Origin: Nemopilema nomurai
Taxonomy: Eukaryota > Cnidaria > Scyphozoa > Rhizostomeae > Rhizostomatidae
Length of the DNA: 64,000 nucleotides
Direction: 5' to 3'
Assembly: GCA_003864495.1 (NCBI GenBank)
Contig: ML133367.1
Coordinates: 248,001 to 312,000 of the forward strand
The position numbers and the translations under genes are program-made. How positions within the stretch are numbered: the stretch's first letter is position 1; the number at the start of each line of letters is the position of its first letter. Shown one piece after another: positions 1 through 12,177 of the stretch. The notes under the pieces are model-generated. The model had not been told where the DNA came from. It did not search any database and saw only the letters and a program-made list of their open reading frames with translations.

Positions 1-1980
1 TAACTTATTCAATTTAGTAAGTGTCGGCGCGAAACATTTCACAATGGTCTTTTGTGGCAAGAGACGCACTAGTTAGAATGACTAGACAAGCCTCAAAAAG
101 CCCGCGCTATACCTCTCTTGAGAAGATACAGGCGCCCCCTAACACTGTCCTAAAAAGAACAGCAAGTAGAAAGCCTCGGAAAGAGACGAGCCTCAAATCG
201 AGGCCAGAAGGGATATCATGCACAGGTGGAAACTTAGAAAGAGTGGAAACGTGAGCAAATTTTGTCACTCAGTACAAAACTTTCATACTGCCACAATTGC
301 AGTCATATGTTGAAACTTTCATACTGCCATAATTTCACAGTCGGCAAGGCCAGGTAATATCCAGAATCAGAAGTATGTTGATGTGGCAAAAGTTCATTTA
401 AGCCTTAAATGTATCACTGCATTTCTTGCTGAAGTGCCAAGGCATGGCCTCTGTCCCTTTTAGCTTATTGCTTTCCGTGACTCTTTTAATGTCCATTAAA
501 GAAGAAGAATGCAGTTTTGAATAAAACCATTCACTTTGGTCGGTAGCTTCTGAAAATTTGTTTTAACGAAATTAGATCCGATATCAACAAATTCGAACTT
601 AACGAGAATCAAATTTGCTGTCGCTCCATTTCCAGCAATTAAAATTGCAAGTGTCGACCAAAGTACGAGACTTGCAATTAAAATACTTGAATATAATACA
701 ATTAAAATGTAATTCACGGTGACAAGGAAAAGAAGAGAGTCAGTTTGATATAACAAGAGGCTTTGGTTGTTCACAGCGCATTGGGCCTCCCATGGCTCGA
801 GCGTTATTCAGAATAAATAGGCCTGATTGACGTAATTATCTAGTGCCCACTCCCCAAAGCAATCTCCCGCAAAACCAGTGTGGCTAAGCGAAGTCTAGCG
901 CCCAGAGGTATCCGCAGATTATAACAAATATGTCTTTGTTCACTTCCGCGAAAATAACCTTGGCATTCATCTTGTTCATTTAGAGAGGTGATAATGCGTT
1001 GAAACCAAATTGAGCAATTGCTAAAGCAATTAAATGCGATTAGATACTCGTGGTTAAAAGCAGTTACCACCAGGTAGCAAAACTAATTGGATAGGAAAAA
1101 TGGCATTCTTTTTTAGCGATGCATGCTAGCTTTTAACAACTAAAATCTAGAATGAACTCGCTTGGAACAAAATGATATACGCTCATATGTTCGACTCTCA
1201 GCAATTGTTCACGCATTCAAGATAGGCAGTGTACACTTAGGAGAGAGGTGCCTCCTCCGTAAGATAGAATGGTCTGACCCTGTAGCGGCAGTGGGAAGCT
1301 GGTACTTTTCCCACCTCTAGCCATTTCGCTTTAACATTGTGACGTATATGACATGATAAGATAATATAAAGATAAGAATGTGCATGTTTCATTTCTCTTT
1401 TACAATCAGCACACGTCTTTTTCACGAACACCGTGGGTTAATCTTCCAATTGCATTAACTAAAAATTCTTACTCTCTGAGATAGCGAGTGTTACATCAGT
1501 GGCAAAAAAATAACCACAATGGCGGTATTTAGTCACTCAGTTCCTTAGGGCCTCGCAACAAAAAGCTTGTTTTATCAATAAATGTGGTTTCATTTGTATT
1601 CATCTTTAGCGACCAGGTGTCTCGTACTTGTCTTGAAAATATCAGACACAAAGAAACTTATTTTGAGACCATTATATTTAGATCAAAAGGACGGTAGTTT
1701 CTTTCATGAACATCAAATTGAAAATGTCGAGCAACTTTGCTTTTCTCACACACTATTAGTCAGCCTTGAACAAAATATTGAACCGACAAACACAATTTGA
1801 TAGAACTCTACACAAAAAGTGCAATGGCAAAGGTGTACATCTGAAGAGAGCATTGCAAAGTTCTGAAACGTGCAGTTCAGCGAAACTGATACGAGGAACC
1901 CTGTGCCAAATAATAGTTGACCACGAATAATAGTTGATGCCGAAGCACCACTCTAGAATCCCGCCTTGCCAAGAAGGACA
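1..1980. other. Left-edge non-coding stretch
   Basis: AT-rich, with a short partial repeat of GAAACTTTCATACTGCCA (about 277 and 313). Open frames of 60-92 codons are unrecognised. A donor-like GTAAGTG at 17 could close an exon lying mostly outside the window, which cannot be judged. Confidence 0.4.
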
Positions 1981-2295
1981 ATACACACGCCTTTTTTATT
2001 GTAAGGAACCACTTTATAAGGAACCTACATGTAGAAGGCCGAAATATTTAAAGAGCTTATACCACTAAAAATGAAATGTTTGCTATTCGTGTGTCAAGTG
2101 CTTCATTGAGAAGTTTCCGCATAACGCCCCTCTCTCCACTAAGTGTTAAGGCTTATTGTTGTCAAAGAACCGAAAGTGAGAACTTAAGGAACTTTTAAGG
2201 AACTTTTGGTACTAAAATGTTATGATTTGAGGTCTAGGAATAAGGAACTTTTGGAACTAGGCCTTGAGGTAGGTTCCTTGTAAAAAAGCGTGTAT
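1981..2295. mobile_element. Candidate MITE-like inverted-repeat element
   Basis: The left end (ATACACACGCCTTTTTT, then GTAAGGAACC, 1981-2010) matches the inverted right end (ATACACGCTTTTTTACAAGG, then AACC, 2295-2272) with small gaps. The motif AAGGAAC recurs inside at about 2003, 2018, 2187, 2197 and 2242. A TA dinucleotide abuts both ends, as in Tc1/mariner-type insertions, but this is weak evidence. No coding capacity. Confidence 0.35.
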
Positions 2296-5200
2296 ACCAC
2301 ACCACACAGACTCCAGATCACGTGACAAGACTCCTGTGGCAAAAAGCTTTTGATTTTTACATTTTCCCTCAACAGTGACTTCAAGTGTAAATGCAACTGT
2401 AGGGGAAATTTCGTTCCTGCAACAAGTCGCGAAGCTTCCCTTATCCACTTGTTGTCCACAAGCCAACTTCTGCTTCCAAATTCTCCATGGCGTCCTACTC
2501 CTTTGGATATCATTTTTGGCGGGACAGAGAAAAGGGCTCCTGGAGGGCCAGTTTTTTGGCGGGAAAGAGACCATTCTTTTGACTCTGCACAGAGCATCAG
2601 AGCATGATTTTGTCTATAGCCGCAAAACACCCAGGAAAATATCAAACAGGTTTGATCTCAAAGATTATTTCAAAAGAGAAAGAAATTTTTTTTTAAAAAA
2701 ATTTTGGCCCCGCACACAGCAATCTTTCGCAGTGCAAGTCAAAAATCTTCGTCTTTAACGACAAAAATCCTTTGTGTGCGCAGGGTTATGCAATAACAAT
2801 AAGGTGGTAACGTCACCTTTGCCGTACTGAGTCAATGGCTACCAGGGTTAAAAACATAACATATACGCGGGTGCTTCGCATTGGCCGCTATCTGGCCTAA
2901 CAACATGAAGGGAAAAGGAATTCGATGGACTGTCACCCAGAATGCACTGCGGACTACCTTGCACATGGAATAGGTCGAATGACTGGCTCGTAGAACAGTG
3001 GATCAAAACAAACGAAATGCGTCACTGTCATGGCAGACGCGCGAGATCTTCAAGCGAAAGTAAGGTCAATCAAGACGCCGAAAATCAAGAAAGCGAAGAG
3101 AGTAGGAAAGGCCCTTTGACCTGGCGAGCTACCTACAATTTCTCCTTCACAATGACGAAATCAACCTATTTGCAGAGGAAATCCTACACCTGGGATCTTG
3201 GACACTGCCATTGTAAAGGCTATCATTCTGATTTCTCTACTTCTTACCATCCCTCACGGTATACTATTTTATCAAAACAGAAGCACGTGTATTCTCCGAA
3301 CAACCTATGCATAATGTTTGGTAAAGATAATCCATATATTGACACACTGTTATGGTATTCTCTCAAAACTCTGATAAGTATGGTTCGCAGAAACAAACAC
3401 AGATTATGTACCTGTAATTAGAAGGACTAGCTTTGAACGATATAACATTGTTTTAATACATTTGCTGCAATCACAATCTATCGTGGTATTCGTATGTTTA
3501 TTGAATGGAACGAAGAACCACTCAAGGCTAAATTGACCGTACAATTGATGCAAATTCGCTAATATATATTTTGACGTTCTGCTATTGCCTGTTTTCATTA
3601 TTAAGAAAGATCTATCTTGTCACTTTGGTCCGATTTTAATAGAAATTTAGTTATGCTGCATCTATAGTAGCTGATAGTAGATTAACGCTGGGAGATGCCT
3701 GGATGATAAATATATCACATAGGGGTGCATCTACAATGTTGGAAGATCCCTGTAATGCACATTACCTGTAGTTGCTCGTAATTCTATATCTGGAATAAAT
3801 CAGGAGGGGGAGAGGGGAACTGGGTGTCAAATGGTGGCAGGCAATTGGATATCATTAATGCACACGCCATGTGACAGTATATAACATCAATCATCAACTG
3901 AAACGCCACCTCTGTATCACAGAAAAGGGAAAGGGCAGAGGGAAAACTCTCATAGACACCCTTTGAAGGGCTTCTTTGCCAGAATACTGTAGTTTGACAT
4001 GGCTAACCTCGTTTCGCGCTGATACCACAATAGCGATTACGAGGGCGATGGGCCTAGTTAACTCCGTTTTCAAGTTGGCATGCGTGTAAGACATTTCTTA
4101 ACAATTAAATGGACAAGTGTCTCTTCTGCCTATTCTTATTCTGTACCGGTATAAAGTTTCTGTCTGTATCTACCTTCAAAACTTCCATGCGCATTACGTA
4201 GCCCTGGTATAGCAGCAAGGCTTTGATTATCACAAGGCTTTCTCCAAACAGTCACATTCGCAAACTTCCATTCGGTACGCTCACTCTACGACTTGGGCCG
4301 TTCTTGTGAAAGCAGACTAGTGAAGACGGACTTGCAGTAAAATACATTAAATACGGAATAAAGATACTCCAAGTAGCAGCGAATTGTCGAGAAACTTGTT
4401 CCGCCATAAGGAGCTAAGCCTCAATAATCATTGTATCTGACCAGACAAACAGGGGAGCGGAGAACCATCCAGTAGCAACACTTAAACGGCTACTACGGTT
4501 TTTAACAGCAGAAGCTGAGTCGAGACTAGTTACGTGTTGAGTTTTTTGGTATCGGTGGCTAGCTCTCTTAAACATGGTTACAGCCAGTCTAGTTCTCCCA
4601 GTTAAAAAAACGAAACAGGCTTTGTCGGGAAATCACATGAAGAAGCTGGTCTAGACACAATTTTAACCCTTTCATAGTTGACAGCACAAAAAGATAAGTC
4701 TCTAAATAGAAAAAGTCAAGAATCTTATGAAACATACGGAGTTCAGTGCAGATAATGAACTGTTGTTTTAAGTGGACTGCAATCATGTGAGAGCTGACGT
4801 CGGTAGAGATTCGTAGTTTCTGATGATGAACCTTGTGACAAAGAAAAAGGAAGAACTAATGGAATAAACAATGTTAACTTTAGTAACCTAAAGGATAACG
4901 ATATTTTTCTACTTAACGTGGGTAAACCACTTCTGATGGAAAGATTTGGCACGTCCAGTCAAATTTCACAAGTTTCCATCAGATGCAGAACTTTCCATGC
5001 AGCTAGGTTGTGGTCGCCAAATGTGTTCAGATATAATGCGATTTTATTTTGTTAGACATAAAGACGTGGAATTCTCTGGTTTCACTTGTCAATTAAAGAT
5101 TTGATAACCTCTAGAAAGCACTCTTACAATTCAATGTTAATGTATCTCCACTCTCTATTGGCTATTGAGAAACATGTCATGGTCTGATAATAGCAGTCAA

Positions 5201-5412
5201 TAGGACATCGAGGTGTCTGGGAGATGAAATGAGTCTGATTCAAATTAGTTCTTTGCGTTTCTTTCTAGATTATTTCTGCTTTTGGAAAAGGTTCAATGGT
5301 GGCTAAGACTAAAATGTCACATTCCTGCATTCGCCTCTCTTTTGAGAGCAAAGGTTTTGATAATCATTACACCAGCGAACAGAATATCGCCTCGCACAAA
5401 ATGCACCTAAAA
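2296..5412. other. Stretch without a confident gene
   Basis: The part at 2300-3065 is less AT-rich. It includes CACGTG (2320), an inverted CCAAT box near 2880, and at 3030 an ATG in good context whose ten codons (MADARDLQAK) end in AAA|GTAAGG. That could be a first coding exon, but no second exon was found. Overlapping open frames on both strands at 2220-2758 have no recognisable domain. Confidence 0.4.
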
Positions 5413-5462
5413 GGGGAGTTGCCCTTCTTTTCTAAGAGGGGAGTTGCCCCTCTTTTCTAAGA
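5413..5462 (+). repeat. 25-bp tandem duplication, two copies
   Basis: GGGGAGTTGCCC followed by TCTTTTCTAAGA, twice in tandem with one mismatch. Confidence 0.9.
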
Positions 5463-6490
5463 GTCTGAGATCGTGGTGATGAAAACATTTCAGACACCCT
5501 TCTCACTCCTCAGGGGCTGCGTACGCCCCATGGATGAGGTGTTTCTCCAAAAGCCTTAATAAAACACGATGCAGTTACGATTAAAAGTCTTTCTAAATGG
5601 TTTAATAGGAAAGAAGTGAACATTAAACTGAAAGAGGAAGTGGATATAGGAAATTCGAATCCAAGGCGTGAAGGTTACAGCTAATCCTCAAAACACAGCA
5701 GATCGACTTACAGTGACACTTCAAGTTCCACTGCTTTGCTTGGTTGGGGTGGGAAATGGGGCGAATGACAGTGTCACCTAAATGTCCCTCCAGTTGCTAT
5801 CAAGTCGACTACATTTGCTTTCTCGAAAAGCTACGACCCTTCTTAATATATGTAGTGATCTCTTATGGTTAACAGGGTGAAAACCACTGTATAACTTTTA
5901 GGTGTGATGAGATCCTTTCTTTTTTTCACGATCCCTTCACAAAATATCTAACCTTTTGCGATCGAAATATTCCATGTTAGTCAAACAGCATGAGCCTTTG
6001 GAGGCCAGTTCTCGTTTAAGCTTGGCTCAAACGCTATGACTGCAGTTCATCGGTCTCAAACCTTGGAGACCCGTGAGAATGGATAGCATCCGGTGTAAGG
6101 ATGGAGGGACCATTGCTGGAGATATCAGCAGCGGTGGTTTTGTTTGATAAAAAGACATGAAGTGGTTTTAGTGAGAATATAAAAAATACGACCAGTTTGG
6201 CCATCTTGAACAGCAACTGACAGTCTACTCCAGTATTGATAGCAGCACGTGGAGCTTGGGTAACAGTCCGGCAAGGTAAAGATATCTGCATCGTAAACAG
6301 ATTGTTAGGGTTCTGTGCTACTCACATGCGTGTATGGTGTATTTCGAACGGAAATGGCTGTGCGACAGACGAAAGGGTCGCTGAAGATGACTTGGAAGGA
6401 AGACGGTTGAGAAGACGGGTTTAAGCCCAAGATTGAATGATGCAGCGCCTCTACGACCACAGCAGGATAAGTGACATAGCACGAGACATT
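5463..6490. other. Non-coding stretch, nothing recognised
   Basis: No repeats or domain-bearing frames seen. Confidence 0.5.
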
Positions 6491-6999
6491 GTAACATAAC
6501 GTAACGTAAGTTAACATAATAAAATATAACAGAACATAACATAACATAAAGTAACATAACGCAACGTAAGTTAACATGACATGACAAAACAAAACGTAAC
6601 ATAACAAAACGTAACATAACGCAACGTAACATAACATAATAAAAGTTAACATGACATAACATAACATAACATATGTTAACATGACACAACAAAACATAAC
6701 AAAACGTAACGCAAGTTAACATAACATAGACCAACATACATAACATAACATAACGTAACGTAAGTTAACATAACGCAACGTAAGTTAACATGACATGACA
6801 AAACAAAACGTAACATAACAAAACGTAACATAACGCAACGTAACATAACATAATAAAAGTTAACATGACATAACATAACATAACATATGTTAACATGACA
6901 CAACAAAACATAACAAAACGTAACGCAAGTTAACATAACATAAAATGAAACATAACATAACAAAAGACGTAACGTAACATAACGTAAGTTAACATAACA
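6491..6999. repeat. Degenerate (RTAAC)n pentanucleotide tract with a 177-bp duplication
   Basis: The tract is built from ATAAC/GTAAC pentamers interrupted by GTTAACATGACA-type pieces. Bases 6552-6728 and 6766-6942 are identical over 177 bp, offset by 214 bp. The minus strand reads as Tyr/Val/Met/Leu/Cys low-complexity frames of up to 142 codons, which are by-products of the tract. Confidence 0.95.
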
Positions 7000-9900
7000 A
7001 CAAAAACAATACAATGAAATATTTCAAAACAAAGTCTTTGAAAAAACAATACATTTAACAACGAAATAGACATTCCGAATCAAATGAAGTTTTACAGTAT
7101 TTTACTTTGCGCCATAAGAGCTTTACTTCAAATCGTTAAGACATTAATTGATGAATCGTATAATTATACAACGGAACACAAAAACAAAACAAAGTGCAAG
7201 TTGGCTTGCAAATTGTATCGGTCGATTAATTTTCCTATCGAACCGAAGGAACGACGTGAAATACACGTCAACACTTTCTTTATCGTCGATTTGTGGGTAG
7301 CCTCGTTAACAAAAGCACCCAAATCGATGTACTTACCTGAGAAATGATGATCACGTTTGCCAAATATAATAGACCTCAGATAACTGTAAACTTCGTCCAG
7401 TCAAGTCTCTTTCTGCTAGCAACTACTGTGATTAAGTTTAGGGCTGAAGTAGGCCGGTTTTAAAGAGATACAATTCATCGTGTAAATTTCGCTGCCTCTA
7501 GTCGAGTTATATGATTTGATGAACAGCGATATAACTGTTTGTCTTCTAAACAATAAGCAAACATAAAAATCGATCTATTCGATATTGAGGTGTCATGTTA
7601 CGAGAAAACTTTCACTTACCAAAAATCCTCTTTTGTTATTAAACTGCAGTTATTGAAGGTCGACCCACCCTTTGGAGTGATTCTCATTAGCCTCCGCAAA
7701 ACCAGATCATTTCCCGTCTCTGCATGCACGTCCTTCCTGCGCATAGAAACATCGAGTGAGCGATCAGTGGATGGCTGGTTGCGAGCTGGTTAAATGTGGC
7801 TTTGCCTCGTTTTGAAAGCATGCTCATGAGAGGCCACCGTTACTTGACACTAACCGACAGTTAAGTAGAAAAACAAAACCGGAACTATGCTTAATCTGGA
7901 ACGTACAATGGGGAGGCAAAATGACTCAGCCACAACGCTACACCCACTCTGAGATCCACCCGCACACCCTACACCCACATCCTCCAAATTCAACCATACC
8001 CACAGTCACACCCATAAAAAACACGTGCTTCGTTAACCCACCTCAAAAGCCTTTTATTGGTGACTTTCGATGCTGCATTCAAGGAAGCACGATTTGTTGC
8101 AGAATATTAAATATTATTGCTTTTAGTTCCAAAACAAGGAGACTCAAATGATCATAGGAGTTTCTTGACGATCATATGATCCATAATACGATTACATCAC
8201 AGGTACACTAAGATTGCTGTTATGTGTTTGCCTTTATTCCAGCAATGTGCGCATTTTAAAAACAATATCAGTATCAATTATGCTGCTGCAGTGCAGAGGT
8301 GGACCCCATTACACGTTTAATATGCTGGTGGGTATGACCTTCGTGGAATTTTCCAGGGAAATTCCGGGAAAATGTGAAAATGGAAGGCACATTCCGTCAC
8401 AAGTCCTTCTTTAGTCACTATTGACACCACGAAAAGGTCAAGATTTTCCGCACCAAGAAGTCACACCTCAACAAATGTCACATGCTCTGTTTAGTTTCCT
8501 CATTTTCAAGACAGGTATTTTCAAAGTGTGTTCCGGGAAACCAAGCAAGCAATGTTATGAAAAGCCATTTGATTCGAAAGAGGGGAGGGGGTGGTGTAGG
8601 TGTTTAATCAATATGAAAGCAGGTACATATAACAACAGGAAGAATGCAATCGAATGTAGCCATGCTGATTATGAAATAGCTGTTAGTGTCATGCAGAAGG
8701 GCACAAAGAAACGGCAAATCCAATCGATGTATTCGATGAATGGGCGGCAAATACGTCAATCGAAGTATTCAAGTGTCTTGGTGCAAGCAAGAATAAATAC
8801 AATAAAAATAAAATTTATTCAAATGTCGGAAAGCAAACGAATCCAAAGCCTCTTTGTCGCCTATCTTTTTAAAGCTAAGCAGGCGATGTAGCATTTGCCC
8901 TGGAAACTGAATCAAGGCTAAAATCAGAGCCTTCCTAAAGTTGCCGAGGATTAAAGATCAGTGAGGGAAAACAAGACTATCTCCAGCAGAAAACTCTGAG
9001 ATACTCTGGAATCCTATTGCACCCGCACTTGTCGCTGCCTTCAAAAGCTGTTTATGGTACATCAACAACTCTAATAAGTGTCCTAGCAAGCTGATAGCAA
9101 AACATCCCATCTTTTTGCTTCTGAAAACTTTTTAAGTGTTCAGAAGCGCCTTTTCATGAAAACATCTTTCCAATTTAGGCCATATTACCAATCAGCTTAT
9201 TGCAGTACCGCGTATGTCATTGCCATTTCATTTCCTCCTCACAAACTGCCCATGGTTATTGCAGGTCAGAGGCTATCAGTTACAGATGATGTTCCTGTGA
9301 GAGGTTGGTAGCTGAGGTTAACCAAGAGTGATTATAGTTGCCGCTTACTCGACAAGATCTTTTACAAGAGAGCATGATTAAGATAACGATGTGGAGGTCC
9401 TGATCTAGGTAGATGCCACTGGCACTATTAGAGAAAGACAACTGGAGCAATCGTAGTGACGAGGAGACCAAGTGGACCATAGCCCCAATTCTTTTGCAAC
9501 TTAACACATTCTTGTTTCTTTCTTTGGGTTCATTTTGCATCGAAGTTTGCCCACTGCCCCCTTATCTACGGTTGCGAAAAAAGACACTGTGTAAAAACTA
9601 AACAGCAACAACAACTTGAAAAGGAACAATTTTTAGCAAGGGGTAGCTAACCGCGTGACTAATTAGGTGCATGGAAGCTGGTTGGCGGCCATTTGAAATA
9701 CGAACATTAATCCAGACCTGGTCCATAACGGAGAGCACAACTACAGAAGTCTCGGCAATCAAAGCAGAATGGCATTTTCATATTTTTTGATTTACGAAAT
9801 TGGCTGCCTCGTTTATGTAAACAAATGAACGCAAATGTATAAGAATACAACGTATGGCCAGAACAGCAGTAATGTCTGCTGAGTGGCACAGTCCGACCAT

Positions 9901-10953
9901 CATAACAACAGGGACATCTTCGATTAAATGGTCAGATCATGGCACAATATGCGGTGTCCCAAGGTGACTTAGCCAGGTTTTCTTTGACACCCGCAGGTCA
10001 GCTTAGTTCAATTGATCAATGAAAACACTGAAACCGTATACGTGGCTTGAATTACGTTTCAGAATCCTTTGCCTAAGAAACCAACGCCGATGCTTCTTCG
10101 GTTAAGTGACGCCTTGAAGGAATCTCCTGATCCAAGATTATGATCCCAATCGAGCGCACTATGCAAAGGGATGGCCTGTCATGACAGATATGGAGGCTTG
10201 CTGCAAACCCATTGGGGCACAAAGCTTGTTTTGAGCCTCGGAAAACATGGGAAAGCTACGCAAACACAAACAAGATGTTGCGGCCTAAACTGATATGCTG
10301 AGAGTAAAAAGCCGTGCCTTGATAGAACATCAAAGGACTCTGCCCGCAAGGCCTAAACATTGTGTTTAGATTGAGCTAATCCCAGTCAGGGTCTTGTTTA
10401 CATATAGCACAGCATTGATATCCACCAAGAAGTTCTACTTTCATTTGCGAAATTGAATGGAAAAATGATAACTCTTATTATGAGATTCAAGTACGGATGT
10501 AATTACTTTGATTTTAATTTCTAAGAAATCTCATATTGTTAATAATAGTTTTACTACTTTTCGTGAGACAAGTCCTTGATTTATAGCAGCTGCTCTTAGC
10601 ATTGTGAATGAAATGGAGAATGCAAGTAAAAATGACGAAGAACGAAGCAAGGTTGTGGTAAGAGGAATACACACGATCGAATGACATGGATAATCCGAGA
10701 CTCGTCATTGGAGGATGATTGGCATGACGTCAGAACCAACAGTGAAAGAAAATTGAGCAATTGCAACAACCACTTGCTGTTTCTTGACCAAAGGATGTAA
10801 AATTAAATAGATAGACAAAACTAGACTGGAATATAGATGAATCAAGTTGCTGGTTGCTGCAACCTGACAAAACACAGAGTAAAAATCACATGATTTTTTG
10901 CAGTATTCTCATTGGCCAGTGACCTCAACGTACTCAAAAGATCCAGTTTCAAG
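7000..10953. other. Stretch without a confident gene
   Basis: Contains a 156-codon plus frame (8421-8891), Lys/Gln-rich near its C-terminus, with an imperfect internal repeat of CGGCAAAT..TCAATCGA.GTATTC (8712 and 8744). I recognise no domain and do not call it. A perfect donor-like CTCAG|GTAAGT is on the minus strand (exon end 7337). One TGACGTCA occurs at 10725-10732. Confidence 0.5.
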
Positions 10954-11119
10954 TGTTTACACGAGACGGGCTACAAACGAGTACACTTTCGTATGTGAAC
11001 TCAAATAAGTACGGCTAGGTGGTCACAAATTAGTACGGTTAGGCAGGTCTCGTGTGAACAGAATACCTTGGTGAACTCAAATGGATACGGATCTAGTTGG
11101 CACCGGTCTCGTGTAAACA
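10954..11119. mobile_element. Candidate MITE, 17-bp terminal inverted repeats
   Basis: TGTTTACACGAGACGGG (10954-10970) is inverted at 11103-11119 with one mismatch. The 166-bp element contains two internal direct copies of GTGAACTCAAAT followed by an AGTACGG/GATACGG motif (about 10996 and 11070) and further partial CTCGTGTGAACA copies. No coding capacity; no obvious target duplication. Confidence 0.5.
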
Positions 11120-12117
11120 GGGTCATAAACTCGACTATCATCACAGTGCTTCTGCCCGGTTACAAAGTAAATAGTTTTCGCACCAGATGTTTGGTAACTA
11201 GGTTGACCAAACATGCTATTAAATATCTAATCTGCTTTTCATTTCTAACTAATCTCGCTTAGGGCACGACAAAATTGCCCATACCTAATTTAGCTTTAAC
11301 CATAGTGACTTAAGAACTCTGGAGGCTTTAAAGTGAAATTACGCATCATTAGTGTTCTGGGTAGGCTAACCTGGTGATTACTGCAAGTCAAGCAAAATTG
11401 TTGCCTCTAGTTGTTTCAAAGTTTCACAAGGGTTTTTCTTGTAAACTTTTTCAATAGCTATGGGAACTATTGGTTTCGATGGATATATTCAAAATGAAAT
11501 TAATTGGATGTTTGTGAAATTGTTAACGAAACTGAAATTGATGTTCTTTGTGTGAGTCATGGCGGTTATCAAAAAGCTATTTGCCAATAACAAAGGACCG
11601 CAGGCCATTTGCCAACGAGGATATCAAGAAAAATTACGCAGAATATCATCTCTCACCCCACCCACTTCTCCTGTGTCAGTTACACGAGTTGCGTCTGTTA
11701 ACTCTCATTTAAGAGCCAGAAAATCTTTTGCTCTATAATTGATCTGCGAGATGATACGGGGAATTTCCAAATTCTCAGACAACATTTAAAGCTCTAAAGT
11801 CTGGTGTTTCTTGTCTTTCTTAACGACAATGGCTATGTAATGAAAGTCTGCTTTCATTGCAATTAACTTGGCTAATTATACAAATAAAAGTATCAGTAGA
11901 TATGGAAGACTTTCCAAGGGAAGGGCTAAGACGGAACAGCTGGAAAAATTCTGAGCTAAAAACTAATTAAACAAATATTACATACACTCGCTGATCTCGC
12001 TTGATATTCGATAAAATAATCAGCTACAATTAATAATATAACGAATATCAATAGGTCATTATTAACATGTAACATGACCTTGTGACCCTTTGACCTTGTA
12101 GACTGACCAATACGTTC
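11120..12117. other. Non-coding stretch, nothing recognised
   Basis: AT-rich, with only short open frames and no repeats noted. Confidence 0.5.
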
Positions 12118-12177
12118 TTGCAAGAGGCACCACCCACAAAGAAACCCAAGCTGCCAACGCCTATGTGCCTCTTGCAA
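12118..12177. other. Inverted repeat, perfect 13-bp stem
   Basis: TTGCAAGAGGCAC (12118-12130) pairs exactly with GTGCCTCTTGCAA (12165-12177), loop 34 bases. Length and perfect pairing are more than expected by chance at this distance. It could be the ends of a very short element or a structured RNA; the loop shows no further pairing. Confidence 0.75.

Noticed and set aside
2220..2758. Overlapping frames of 85-141 codons on both strands
   Set aside because: Mutually overlapping, no recognisable domain, and partly inside the candidate inverted-repeat element.
6305..7014. Minus-strand open frames of 112-142 codons rich in Cys, Tyr, Val and Met
   Set aside because: They are translations of the (RTAAC)n tract and have no domain.
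8421..8891. 156-codon plus-strand frame
   Set aside because: Longest non-repeat frame apart from the FTCDNL1-like exon, but no domain, signal peptide or splice context was recognised, and this length can occur by chance in 64 kb.
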